Shown piece after piece: positions 1-11,910 of a DNA stretch of 64,000 nt. The DNA lies in NCBI GenBank assembly GCA_008638375.1, contig CM018031.1:6534062-6598061 (forward strand), given 5' to 3'. Both the position numbers and the translations under genes were made by a program. Within the stretch, counting starts at the first letter, position 1. The number at the start of each line of letters is the position of its first letter. A model generated the notes under the pieces. That model made no database searches, was not told the origin of the DNA, and was given only the letters and a program-made list of their open reading frames with translations. The DNA is from Nyssa sinensis (Eukaryota; Streptophyta; Magnoliopsida; Cornales; Nyssaceae).

Positions 1-1136
1 ATTTCATTAAGCTTAAGATTGATTTTTTTTTCAGAAACACTTAGAAACACATCGATTTAAAGTAGTTAAAACTCTGCAAATCAAAGTGAGTCTCGTACCG
101 TACACATACATTAAATAGTTCCCCTCCCCTCCTTGTACTAAATTAAAAAAAGATTGAATTTTCCAACTAAGCTATCGTGAATCATGAAGATGGCGATCCT
201 TTTGGAAACAATGGTAACGTCCTTTACTCTTCTACTTACCTGCAATATAAATTTATATATGTTCTTAATCATTGTCATTATTGTCGTATAAGTAACTTCT
301 TGCATGTTGACTTAATGCTGATAATATGAATTGTAGAAGACAAACTTGATCAAGATGATGGTGATCTTATTTGTATTTTCTTTATCATGGTCTATTTCCA
401 TGACACCATTCTCCCAACTTTATGCATCATTTTCTTATATTGTATCATTTTCCTATATTGTCACTATCAAAACCTCATTAAAACTACTATTTGCTAATCT
501 AAGATATATTGTATTGATACCTCCCCCCTTCCCTCAAATGTACCATTTGTTAACATTTTTTAAATATTTGTTTTTTGCTTTTTTAAGTACCTTTTGGTTT
601 ACAATAATTTTTTTATGTAATTATAAATTATGCATTGTGTGTATATATATTATACACATGTTCATCTATAAATATTTGCATCAATCCAATTAATATTTAT
701 CTTACCTAAGAAGAATTATTTTAATCAGCGTATTAAAAAAATTGAAATTGAAATTTCTTTGAAGATATAATTATTGAATGCCCTTTTCCTTTTTGAACTT
801 TTAAGCTAAAATAGTATAAATTACTTTTTTTTGCTCTTTTAATTACTTGTTCTAAATATTTTGAACAGTTTTATCAAACAGTACTTATAACAACAGTTCT
901 TCAAAAGTTTAGGTCAGGAGGCAACAAGATGTCAAGTAGTATCATAGTAAAACTAGAGAGAAATTGGCATCATAAATAGAGCATGCTTATTTGAAATACA
1001 AATTAACAATGAAGAAAAAAAGGAGAGAATCTAGACACCTCCATAATCGGCAACCTAAAGTCCTTTCAACCGACCCTAGTTTGTACTTTTTTCTCAGTGA
1101 ATATTGAATGAAGAAAAACGAGTGTGCTTGAAATCA
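1..1136. other. Gene-free AT-rich flank
   Basis: I see no supported gene here. A 115-codon open frame at 346-693 is AT-rich, hydrophobic and has no recognisable motif, so it is probably chance. A short acidic reading (about 173-230, followed by 337-355) could be joined by GT/AG sites but has no start, family match or continuation. The stretch ends at the target-site duplication of the Copia element and resumes at 6899. Confidence 0.5.
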
Positions 1137-1141
1137 TTTGG

Positions 1142-1609
1142 TGTGAGCCAATTAAACCAAGTTATATTTTTAGTAGGATTTTTAAAGTTGAGTCATGGTA
1201 GTGGTAGGATTTGATTTATTTAAATCATAATGAGACTAGGACTCCTTGTCCTAGTGAAAGTGGTTTTATTAATTTAAATAGGATTAGAAATCCTAATTAG
1301 ATTAGGATTAGGTTTTATATTTTTTTATATATAAAAGGATGATGTGTGCACTGTGAATGTAGAGCTAAGTCGTGGGACGCAGGCCTCCAACAGTACAAAA
1401 GGCTGTGTTTTTTTTCTACTATTCCCGTAGCAGCTTCAGTTCATAATTCATGTGAATAATACTTGTTTTTTTTGTCCTTTTCCTCTTTGGTCATCTATGC
1501 CTTTTACTTTTTCAATTCCTTTTATTGTGGCACTACAGTGGCCGTGAGTTTGAGATGAAATATTGAATTGTTCTTATTTTAATATAGTTTGATTGTTTTG
1601 GATCCAACA
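1142..1609 (+). repeat. Copia 5' LTR
   Basis: 468-bp direct repeat of the 3' LTR with TG...CA ends. It contains a TATA-like tract followed by ATATAAAAGG near 1326-1338 and a T-rich, polyadenylation-like region downstream, consistent with U3-R-U5 order on the + strand. Confidence 0.93.
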
Positions 1610-1611
1610 AT

Positions 1612-1624
1612 TGGTATCAGAGTC
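1612..1624 (+). other. Copia primer binding site
   Basis: TGGTATCAGAGTC lies two bases after the 5' LTR. It matches the usual complement of the 3' end of initiator tRNA-Met used by plant LTR elements (TGGTATCAGAGC), with one change near its end. Confidence 0.85.
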
Positions 1625-1649
1625 TGGTTATTTTTTTCGATGCGTGAAG

Positions 1650-4600
1650 ATGACTTCAATTATTTGTACGGTATATAAATTTGATGGAAAATCTCCTTTT
1701 TATATTTGGGAGAATACGATGATGACTTTTTTTGGTTCAAGTGGTTTGACGATGAAATTCATTAAGGAAGAACTTGCAGCAGATGCAGATGAGGCAACAA
1801 GGCAAGTACACTTCAAAACTTTAAATTGTATTCATCAAGCTTTAGATATTTCTGTTCTTAGTAAAATTTCTCATGTTCAGTCTGCGAAACAAGCATGGGA
1901 TATTCTTACAAAAATATATGTTGGTGTTGATAAGGTGAAAAAGGCTAGATTACAAAAATTGCATAGAGATTTTGAGTTGTTGCAGATGGAAAAATCAGAA
2001 ACTATTTCTGAGTATTTTTTGCGGACCACGGCACTTGTTAATGAGATGAGGACTAATGGTGAACAAATAACAGACCGTCAAATTGTTGAAAAAATTCTTC
2101 GAAGCTTGACATTGCGGTTTGAATATAAAGTGACAGCTATTGAAGAGTCGGCTAACTTGGAGTCCATGACAGTGGATGAATTACAAGGTTCGTTGAGAGT
2201 TCATGAACAACGCTTGAATGAGAGATCAAAAAATTCTGTGGAGGAAGCTTTGCAAGCTCAATTAAATTTGAAGAATGAAAAAGGCGAGTTTCAGAATAAT
2301 GGAGAATTTAATCAACGTTTTCAAGGCTACCAGAATAGAGGGCAGAATCACAACAATAGAGGAGGCAGAGGCAATAATAGGCAAAACAGATTTGGTGGAG
2401 GAAGAGGCAGAGGCAACCAGTGGCAGAACAACAATCAGTGGCAAAACAATAATTGGCAGCACATACCAGTCCAAGGAAGAGGAGATGGTAACAATTCTAA
2501 TCCACAATTTCATAAATCCAATATTCAATGTTTTAATTGTGGCAAGTTTGGGCATAAAAAGTCTGAGTGCAGATCTAGAAGGCCAAGTAATAGAGATCAT
2601 CAAGCTAATGTTGCTGAAAATAATCCTGGTGGTAATAATGAAGTAGAAACCGTGTTGTTGGCTTGTAATGTTGTGGATAATGATGATGGTGCTAAGTGGT
2701 ATTTAGACACTGGCTGTAGTAATCACATGTGTGGTGAGAAAGACATGTTTTCTGATTTGGATGAGTCCGTTCGATCAGAGGTAAAGTTTGGAAATAATTC
2801 AAAGATACCTGTGATGGGTAAATGCAGAATAGCAATCAGATTGAAGAATGGGTCTCACAAGTATATTTCAGATGTGTTTTATGTACCAGGTTTGAAACAA
2901 AATTTGTTGAGTATGGGGCAACTTTCAGAAAGAGGTTATGATATGCGAATCCACCATGGAGTTTGCACAATTAATGATGACCGTTTGGGGCTAATAGCAA
3001 AGGTAAATATGACTCAAAATCGTTTATTTCCATTGAGTATTAAATGCGAGAATTTACCTTGCTTTAGTTCTATGATTGATGATGATAGTTGGTTATGGCA
3101 TATGCGTTTTGGGCATGTAAATTTTGGCAGTCTTAATTTTCTTGCAAGAAAACATTGGGTTTCTGGTTTGCCTGTTATTGATATCCCAAATAGAGTTTGT
3201 GAAACTTGTGTAATGGGAAAGAAACATAGAGATGCTTTTCCTACAGGAAATTCATGGAGAGCCAAGAGGCCTTTGGAGTTAATACACTCAGATTTGTGCT
3301 CAGTGGAGGTACCTTCTAATGGTGGCTGTAGGTACTTTATTACTTTTATTGATGATTTTAGCAGAAAAGCATGGGTTTATTTTTTGCAACATAAATCTGA
3401 TGCTTGTGATACTTTTAAAAAATTCAAGGCTTATGTTGAAAAGCGAAGTGGATTTCAAATTAAGACTTTGAGAACTGATAGGGGTATAGAATATCTTGTT
3501 TGTGATGATTTTTTGGAAACACATGGTATTAGGCATCAGTTGACTGCTAGATATACTCCACAACAAAACGGAGTGGCGGAAAGAAAGAATAGAACTGTTA
3601 TGGATATGGTTAGATGCATGATGAAATTTAAAAATTTGCCTAAAGGATTTTGGGCTGAAGCGGTTGCTTGTGCTATTTATGTTTTGAATATGTGTCCTAC
3701 TAGAAGTGTTTCTAACAAAACCCCGCAGGAAGCTTGGAGTGGACAGAAGCCTGTCATTAAACACCTAAGGGTGTTTGGATGCATTGCATATGCTCATGTG
3801 CCAGATCATCTTAGAAAGAAACTTGATGATAGAGGTGAAAAATGTATTTTTATTGGTTACAGTCAATTGTCAAAAGCCTACAAGTTGTATAATCCAATAA
3901 CAGAAAAGGTGGTTATTAGTCGTGATGTGACTTTTGATGAGCAAGGAGTTTGGGATTGGTCTCAGAATAATCAAATCCAGCCACCTTTAATTTTTAATAA
4001 TGCAGATCCACAGATTGAAGTACAGAATGAGCCTCAGATTAGTGATCCTCCATCTTCAGATGTGTCATCACCTCATGCAGAGTCTTCTAGGCGTCCTCAA
4101 CGCCAGCGCCACTTGCCTGCTCGCTTACAGGATTATGTTGTTGGTAGTGATAATGAGCCAACTAATGAAGATTTAGTGAATTTTGCTTTATTTGCAGATT
4201 GTGATCCTATGACTTTTGAAGAAGCCTCTCGTGATGATCATTGAATTAAAGCCATGGATGATGAGATCCATGCAATTGAGAAGAACGACACATGGCAACT
4301 TACTACTCTCCCTAGTGGTAAGAAACCAATTGGTGTAAAGTGGGTGTACAAGACAAAGTACAGGCCCAATGGTGAGGTAGATCGCTTTAAAGCGAGATTG
4401 GTGGCTAAGGGTTACAAACAAAAGCCAGGTATTGATTATTTTGAGGTGTTTGCTCTTGTTGCTAGACTTGATACAGTTCGTATGTTTGTTTCTCTTGCTG
4501 CTCAAAATAATTGGAGAATTTTCAAATGGATGTTAAATCTGCTTTCTTGAATGATGTACTTGAAGAAGAGGTTTATATTGAGCAACCTGCTGGCTATGTG

Positions 4601-5758
4601 ATAAAAGGGCATGAAAATAAAGTTTTTAGATTGAATAAGGCCTTCTATGGATTGAAGCAAGCGCCTAGAGCGTGGTATACACGCATTGATTCTTATTTTG
4701 TTGAGCATGGTTTTGAGAGATGTCCTTATGAGCATACTTTATATGTCAAGTCTAATTCACATGGTGATATTCTTATTGTGTGCTTATATGTTGATGATTT
4801 GATATTTACTGGCAATAATCCAAAGTTGATTTCAGAATTCAGGGAGGCTATGATAGCTCACTTTAAGATGACAGATATGGGACTAATGTCTTATTTTCTT
4901 GGCATTGAAGTTGTTCAAACAGATGGTGGAATTTTTATTTCACAGAAAAAGTATGCTAGCGATATTTTGAGAAGGTTTAGGATGGATAAGTCCAATCCGA
5001 TTTTGACTCCAGTTGAGGAGAGGTTGAAGTTGGTGAGAGATGGTACATGTGATCTTGTGAATCCAACTTACTTTAAAAGGTTGGTGGGTAGCTTGAGGTA
5101 TTTGACTTCTACTAGACCAGATATTGTGTTTGGTGTTGGGTTGATTAGTAGATTTATGGAGACTCCACATCAATCTCACTTGCAAGCTGCTAAACGGATT
5201 TTGCGATACATTCGAGGTACGCAAAGTGATGGTATTTTTTACTCATCCTCTAACAGTTTAGAACTTGTTGGATATACAGATAGTGATTGGGCAGGTGATA
5301 CTGAGATGCGAAAGAGTACTTCAAGATATGTCTTCCATCTTGGTTCTGGTGTATTTTCTTGGTCTTCTAAAAAGCAGCAAGTTGTTGCTCTTTCAACAGC
5401 AGAGGCAGAGTACATTGCAACAGGAAATACTGCTACTCAAGCAGTTTGGTTACGACGGATGCTTGGTGTTCTACAACACAAGCAGGATGGACCTACAACC
5501 ATATTTTGTGATAGCAAATCAGCCATTGCATTGACGAAGAATCTAGTGTTTCATGGGAGAAGCAAGCACATTGATATCAAGTTTCACTTCATTCGTGACT
5601 TGGTAAATGACAAGGAGATCCAGCTTGAATTTTGTCAGTCTGAAGAACAAGTTGCAGATATTTTTACAAAGCCGCTCAAGACAAATTCCTTTTTGAAGTT
5701 AAAGAGATTACTTGGCATGGTGAAGCTTGAAGACCTTGGTTTAAAGGAGGCAATGTGA
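1650..5758 (+). pseudogene. Copia gag-pol polyprotein, broken by stop and frameshift
   Basis: Encodes the retrotransposon capsid and enzymes. I start at the ATG at 1650 because the upstream in-frame ATG (1593) lies in the LTR. Visible in order: a gag domain; a CX2CX4HX4C zinc knuckle near residue 294; protease DTG near 353; the integrase HHCC zinc region near 484, then catalytic Asp about 548, Asp about 610 and Glu about 644; then reverse transcriptase with YVDD (codons 4790-4798) and RNase H with the TDSDWAGD motif. Two lesions interrupt it: TGA at 4242-4244 where a Trp codon (TGG) is expected, with the same frame continuing beyond, and a 1-base deletion in the T run at 4519-4522 at the start of the reverse transcriptase core. 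The final codon runs into the 3' LTR. The lineage within Copia is not assigned. Confidence 0.93.
5743..5753 (+). other. Copia polypurine tract
   Basis: AAAGGAGGCAA lies immediately before the 3' LTR, the expected position of the plus-strand primer. It overlaps the last codons of the polyprotein frame. Confidence 0.85.
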
Positions 5759-6893
5759 GCCAATTAAACCAAGTTATATTTTTAGTAGGATTTTTAAAAT
5801 TGAGTCATGGTAGTGATAGGATTTGATTTATTTAAATCCTAATGAGACTAGGAGTCCTTGTCCTAGTGAAAGTGGTTTTATTAATTTAAATAGGATTAGA
5901 AATCCTAATTAGATTAGGATTAGGCTTTATATTTTTTTTATATATGATATACCACTATGTAACACACCAACCACTGCATGACACGTGTAACTGCAAGATC
6001 GGCTCATGACCCATAATACAGCTCAGGCTCGGCCATATAACTTGTGTTCGGTCGCTCAGCTCAGGCTCGGCCATATAACTTGTGCTCGGTCATTTAGTAC
6101 ATGCTCGGTCATACATCTCATCCTCGGTCAGTCAAGGGCATAACCTACATGGGCCGAGCTCATAGTATCAAAGCAGGACAGCTCTCCCATAAAGACTAAC
6201 TTGTATAGATGCAAGCTTGCAATACAACACATCAATGATCAGACCTAATCATCGCTTCAGTGAGCACCAAGCAGGAAATAAGGAAGCTATCTCCAACAAG
6301 GAAACTGCCACACTAAGTTACCATATTCAACAAGGTAACTGATATCTCCAGAGATCCAATCCCTATATTCATGGCTCCAAATCCTAATCAACTTAGGAGA
6401 GACAAGGCCTATAAATTCAACCCTAAAGGTACGCTTTATGTTCATGCTCATTATTTTGGCTTTCATTACGAGTCTTTCAATTCAATTTATTGACTTAAGC
6501 ATCGGAGCGGCTACCGCCGGAGCCAACCCGGTGGTCCTCTGATCTTCTGTTTCGAGTGTTTCGCAGGGAGCCGAGCTTGGATCTCACGTGGGCCAAAAAA
6601 TGCAGCATCAATATATAAAAGGATGATGTGTGCATTGTGAATGTAGAGCCAAGTCGTGGGACGCAGGCCTCCAACAGTACAAAAGGCTGTGTTTTTTTTC
6701 TACTATTCCCGTAGCAGCTTCAGTTCATAATTCATGTGAATAATACTTGTTTTTTTTGTCCTTTTTCTCTTTGGTCATCTATGCCTTTTACTTTTTCAAT
6801 TCCTTTTATTGTGGCACTACAGTGGCCGTGAGTTTGAGATGAAATATTGAATTGTTCTTATTTTAATATAGTTTGATTGTTTTGGGTCCAACA
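5754..6893 (+). repeat. Copia 3' LTR interrupted by a solo LTR
   Basis: Matches the 5' LTR over 5754-5944 and 6616-6893. The interruption at 5945-6610, with duplicated ATATA on both sides, accounts for the extra 671 bp. After the LTR the duplicated host target TTTGG occurs at 6894-6898. Confidence 0.93.
5945..6610 (+). mobile_element. Solo LTR nested in the Copia 3' LTR
   Basis: A 666-bp insert beginning TGAT and ending ATCA, flanked by the 5-bp duplication ATATA at 5940-5944 and 6611-6615. It has no primer site, polypurine tract or coding sequence, so it is a solo LTR. A promoter-like CTATAAAT at about 6409-6416 suggests + orientation. The upstream half holds short repeats around GCTCGGCCATATAACTTGTG and variants of CTCGGTCA. 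GC content is higher than in the surroundings. The superfamily is probably Gypsy, by inference only. Confidence 0.9.
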
Positions 6894-7508
6894 TTTGGAA
6901 CTATCCATTCAAATCAAAAGTTCCTACTCACCAATGATATGATAAGATTGGGCATTTAGGAATTTATTTTACTTAACTCACCAGAATTTTGAATGATTTA
7001 ATTTGAACTTATTTTTCAAATTTACGTTGTTTTTTAAATTGTATCTTGGAGATGTAATTTCAATGTCACATTTGTAACATATTACAACTTAAAAATGAAA
7101 TTTCAAAAGTAACATAAATTTTAAAAATCAACCAAATCACAGATCAACTTGGTTAATTTAGCTGATTTACAAAATAACATGAGTTTGAAAAATTAACTAA
7201 ATCTCATATCAATTTGGTTGATTTTTTATGTCTTTGAAAATGCAATCATGTTAGGAAATTGGTAATAAATTTGCATCTTCAAAATATAATTAAAAAATAA
7301 TATAAGTTTTAAAAATAAATTGAAAACGATATGGGTTGGATTATATGACTCGAAAACCACCTGAGTTAGATAAAAAAAACATGTACTTGGTTTTTCAAAA
7401 TTTTAAACTTTTAAAATTATTTATATTTTTATTAGAATTTTTAATTTGGAATTATTCTTCAAATTTTTTTTCCATATTTTCACGAGTCCTCTGTAAATCT
7501 AATTTTTA

Positions 7509-7983
7509 GGATAAATTACATTTACCTCTCCTGAATTTATGACAATTACGCTGACCTCTTGTGTGATTTCTGAAATTACACGAACCTCCTCTACTTTACT
7601 TGAGAATATACAAATATCATTTTTCAGTCAATTTTTTTTCTTCAAAATGACAAAACTATTTCTTTTATGTTTTTTTTTTCAATTTTTTAAATTTTAACTA
7701 TTTTTTTTAATTTTTAAATAAATATTGATAAAAACCTTAAATTTATTTTTAAATAAAGTAAGAAAAAAATCTTTGAAAAAAGTTTAAAAAAAATGGTCAA
7801 AATCGAAAAATGCAAAAATAAATAAATATAGGGACAATTTTATCATTTTGAAGAAAAAATTGATTGAGGAGGGGTATCTATATATTGTCACGTAAAGTAG
7901 AGAAGATCAGTATAATTTTAAAAATTTTAGAAGAAATTAGTGTAATTATCAAAAATCTCAAAAGAGATCAGTATAATTTATCA
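7509..7983. mobile_element. Mutator-like MITE with long terminal inverted repeats
   Basis: A 475-bp AT-rich element. Its ends GGATAAATTACA and TGATAAATTATA (second read on the other strand) begin an inverted repeat of about 150 bp each side, imperfect but clear (for example CTCTACTTTAC recurs in both arms). It is flanked by the exact 9-bp duplication TAATTTTTA at 7500-7508 and 7984-7992. A 9-bp duplication with long inverted repeats is characteristic of Mutator-like elements. There is no coding capacity. Confidence 0.85.
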
Positions 7984-8060
7984 TAATTTTTATATTTGTT
8001 TTCAAAGTATATTGTCTCAATCCGTCACTATACTTGCAAATAATATAGAAAAGTATCATT

Positions 8061-8287
8061 AAAGTGAGTGTTTGGAAGAGTTTTTTTTTTCAAAAAATAC
8101 GTAAGTGCATTTGTGAAAATAGTTCAGAGTTTCTGTTTTCTAAACGTGTTTTTATGTATTTCAAAATACAGAATTAATACGAAAATAATTTTAAAAATTT
8201 GAACAAATAGTCATATATTTCTCATAACAACTTTTATAAATTTAAATGTAAAAGCAGAAAAGTAAAAATTTCCCAAACAAACTTAGT
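8061..8287. mobile_element. Small MITE-like repeat, copy 1
   Basis: The ends are imperfect inverted repeats around GTGTTTGGAAG and CCCAAACAAAC. The interior shares GTGCATTTGTGAAAA and TTTTTATGTAT with a second copy about 280 bp downstream. I could not define a target duplication. Confidence 0.4.
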
Positions 8288-8335
8288 CTTCATATGATTT
8301 ACACGTTTGCAAAGGTTAAGCCTAATAAAGAAGGT

Positions 8336-8510
8336 TAGAGCCCGGGTGTCTGTAAGAGATTTTTCAAAGGCACAAAAGTGCATTTGTGAAAAGTAGTCTA
8401 GTGTTACTTTTTCTTAAATACATTTTTATGTATCTTAAAAATAAAATTAGTATAATTTTTTTTTTTAAAAGCTCTACCAAAAAAATTCTCCAAACAAAAG
8501 TAAAACACAG
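8336..8510. mobile_element. Small MITE-like repeat, copy 2
   Basis: Diverged relative of the repeat at 8061-8287, sharing the core GTGCATTTGTGAAAA and the CTCCAAACAAAAG-type right end. No clear target duplication; the limits are approximate. Confidence 0.35.
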
Positions 8511-11500
8511 TAGGTGTTCAGAGTCTCATGAGTCACGGCCCTCATCCATATGACCTGCATTAGTTGTATATATATTTTTGGTGTAATGAGTTTTGTCTGC
8601 TACCCAATTTGTATTCTCTTAGGAATTTGGCCAGGATGCTTCTTTAGTTGCTAGACAATATTCCGATAAAAAACATCTAGATCTACATTGGAATAATAAG
8701 TCAAAAGTAGATAAGAATGACAATTAAATCTATTCATGAACAAGCTTTTTGCCAGTCTCCGTATTCACACTGAAATGGAATTATTATATAATTTTCTTTA
8801 TGATTCGATATTCCATTTATCGATTTGATTAATTCGAAAGATTAATTTTATCGTCAATTAACAGAAAGTTCGGACCAATTTCACCATCTATTAGCGGTCT
8901 GATTAAAATTAAAGCAGTGTCTCGTATAAATTGATCTTAAAAAAAAATAGTATCTACTGATTCGACCTAACGATCTTAGAAGAATAAGTCATTTAATTGT
9001 TATCAACCATCCACTTGATTAAGTGCAAATATTCTAATGAGCATGCATTTTGTTAGTTTTTATTAATCCCAAGGATATATTAGGCTGAAACAAAAAAATA
9101 AGATTATAACTTAGAAACAAGAAGTGAATCTGCTAAGATGGACAATGTTTAAAAGATTAATTATTAGAATCAAGTATGGAATGAGTTCTCATTTACGATA
9201 ATATTTTGTTAAGTTGAGTTTGACTGAGTTTTGAAGTGGTCTTTGCACAATAAATAGTTAAGTACTGGCGAGGCTTAACTGGCCTAAATAGAAAAAGGGC
9301 ATGCATATGGAGTAGGTAAGTTGGCATTGCATTGACTTGGACTAAATCCATTTAATTCCTACTTTATTTTATCGGCCGTCCAGAATTAAGGCTTGTGAAT
9401 TTGTTAAAATTTAAGGCAAATGTTTATCATGCACCTCAAATTCAATATTTTGGATCTAATTAATATCCAATACTTACTACGATTTCAATATTTGACCAGA
9501 AAAATTTGTTAAAATTGATTAGATATTTCAATTATAATCTAACATATCCCTTTCCCTCTCCCTCAAAATAAATAAATAAACAGAAAACACACACACAAAA
9601 TTGAGATAGTTAGGTTTACCTTAATAATTGTGCTCTCTGAATAAATTCTATAGCTATTCAGTAATTGTCTTTTTCCTTGTTTTCAGCCTTAAAAAAGACA
9701 CTGACAATTTAGGGTTGGAATTGTTTTGTTGCTTTAAACAATGAAAACACCAAAGAGCTAGCTAGGGAGATTAGCATTTATTTATTTATTTTTCTGTCAT
9801 GTTCATGTACAAAAAAAAAAAAAAAACCATTTATATATGTTATTATCTTTGATAATGACATTTAATTGAGAAACTCACACTTATATAATACATTGTGGAA
9901 AAACAATAATAAATCTAAGGTCATCTTCTTTAAAATCATATATTTTGAATTTATTAGTTTTGTTAATTATTTGATGCATTCACATTATTTCTTTTTCTTC
10001 TTTTTTTTTTTCCTAGCAAATCTTAATTACATAGTGGCCGCCCCCAGTAATGTGACATGTAAATCAATAAGTTTCCATATGTTCACTTCACAGGCTGTAT
10101 TTGTGCCACTTCTAACAGTCAATTTTTCCTGAGCAAAAGACCACATAATTTAAGATTATCTTCAGAATGTTTAATATTAGCTGCAACTATATATCAGGCA
10201 AGGAGGTGAGAGATGATATATATATATATATATATATAAGCAGCATAATAATATTATCGTCAATGTCATACCCAAGCCAAGGCAAGAATATTTAACCCTC
10301 CAAATCCTCCTTAGTCATGGTTGGTCAGCGACTGCGAAACTCTTAGGTGAAGGATCAAGTCAATGATCATAATATAAGGATGAGGCCACATTGCACACTC
10401 TCAAAAAAAATTGAATTTTTTTGTATACTTTTCTAATTCATTTTCAATATATATTTTTTTAATTTAACTCTTTTTTTATCAGCAAAACTAATCCTTTAAT
10501 TTAACTTTTTTCCCCTAGCTTCTAGGATTAAGTTTTTTTACATTTTATTTTAATTTTAATTTGACTCTTCAATAGAACTTTTTACTTTTCATCAATTTTT
10601 AGATTTTTTTTTTTTTATATATTTCAGTTTTTTGATTGCCTTTTTTTAGTTGGATTTCTGGTGTAATTTATAAATTTTTTTATTAATAAATTTAGTTAAT
10701 TATCAAAAACATGATCAATCAATTAACTTCTTACACTTCTTTAATTTTTAAATTTATTATCAAACATTAAACACATGACCTAAATTCCTGCCGTGATCCC
10801 TTTTTTTTTTTTTATATATATATATATATATATTATAGAAAGAGAGAGTGAGGGAGGTTTTGTGAGGCATGCAAATGGGTGGTTCTCAAGCCTCAAAATT
10901 GGTAATTTGTTATATTAAAACAGCACAGGTCTACACTGGTTTAAAATTTTCACCTTGGGCGTGTTCTCTTAGATCTATTACAAAATCGCCCATGCATAAT
11001 GTATAAACTTCCCATGCCGCAAGTCTCTGAGAACCTTCTTCTTGTCAACTCAAATCATATGTGTTTGTCCTCCCAAACAATTTTCTTTCATAGATTTAGT
11101 CTACTTTTGAGGGGTAGTTTTGATGCAATAATACAATTATTTTATTGTAATTTAAAAATTACGGATTCAAATTACGAAGATACTTTCTTCACGCGGCAAT
11201 GATTCAAAACATACAAACATCACACATACTGAATCGATACAAAAAGCTAAAAGAAAATTGTCAGTGGATCTAAAAAAGTATGGTTCAAGTCTTGCAACCA
11301 AATTTCGGGAATATATTTTCCTTTTTTTGGTGGAATATTAAGCTAAATCTGAACTAACAGAAGGATATTTTTTTTTGGTGCTTCTAGAATGAGAATGACA
11401 CAAAATAGTAGATGGTCAATAACGCCATTGCATAAGTTAATTAACCTATATTGTCTTCTACTTCAACTTGTAACGCCATTAATTATTGTCATTTTACAAA

Positions 11501-11640
11501 ATATCTATCTATATCTATGTTTTATATATATAGATATGTATGCATGTAGATATGTATAAGTTGGGGGTACATGTACACATGTGAGTTCAAGTCAAAGGGG
11601 TTTAGGTAATTATTCTGGATAGGATGCTAGTAGAAAACGT
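8511..11640. other. Intergenic region upstream of NPF copy A
   Basis: No supported gene. It contains microsatellites (for example TA repeats near 10218-10238 and 10814-10832) and poly-T tracts. The part at 8885-9020 is a diverged relative of 19851-19986. Short open frames at 9866 and 10999 have no recognisable motifs. Confidence 0.5.
8885..9020. repeat. Dispersed repeat, copy 1
   Basis: Aligns by eye with 19851-19986: shared landmarks include a GATTAAAATT core, a CTCGTATAAA / CTTGTATGAA block, a poly-A run and TATCCACTTGA-like ends (ATCCACTTGATT here). It may be a fragment of an old element; identity is unknown. Confidence 0.5.
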
Positions 11641-11650
11641 AAGGTGAGGT

Positions 11651-11659
11651 CTATAAAAG
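11651..11659 (+). promoter_or_regulatory. TATA box of NPF copy A
   Basis: CTATAAAAG lies 84 bp upstream of the start codon. The same box stands 83 bp before the start in copy B and 76 bp before it in copy C. Confidence 0.75.
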
Positions 11660-11734
11660 GGGTGAGCATAAAGAAGCCAGTAGAACTAAGTTCTCCAAAC
11701 CCAGAAGAAAACACTGTATTGTGGCAAATTACTC

Positions 11735-11850
11735 ATGGCTGTGGAAGAAGGGCTTGATGATTACACACAGGATGGAACTGTGGATCTCAAAGGGAACCCT
11801 GTCCTGAGATCCAAGAGAGGTGGATGGACTGCTTGTTCCTTTGTTGTTGG

Positions 11851-11910
<60 letters not shown>

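Larger units (their letters stand above)
1142..6893 (+). mobile_element. Full-length Ty1/Copia LTR retrotransposon
   Basis: Two near-identical LTRs (1142-1609 and 5754-6893) flank a gag-pol region in the order gag, protease, integrase, reverse transcriptase, RNase H, which defines Copia. Both LTRs begin TGTGAGCC and end CCAACA. The 5-bp target duplication TTTGG is present at 1137-1141 and 6894-6898, so both ends are exact. A tRNA-Met-type primer binding site follows the 5' LTR and a polypurine tract precedes the 3' LTR. The 3' LTR carries a nested 666-bp solo LTR; without it and its duplicated target the two LTRs are 468 and 469 bp. The LTRs differ at roughly ten positions by eye, so insertion is fairly recent. 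The coding region is disabled by a stop and a frameshift. Confidence 0.96.

Noticed and set aside
173..355. Possible acidic exon pair (about 173-230 and 337-355)
   Set aside because: Only GT/AG sites and a charged reading support it. There is no start, no downstream continuation, and the following frame is AT-rich hydrophobic filler.
346..693. 115-codon frame as a gene
   Set aside because: Composition is poly-T driven (Phe, Tyr, Ile), with no motif and no transcript signal.
1593..1649. Upstream in-frame ATG of the Copia polyprotein
   Set aside because: It lies inside the 5' LTR and primer binding region; the gag protein more plausibly starts at 1650.
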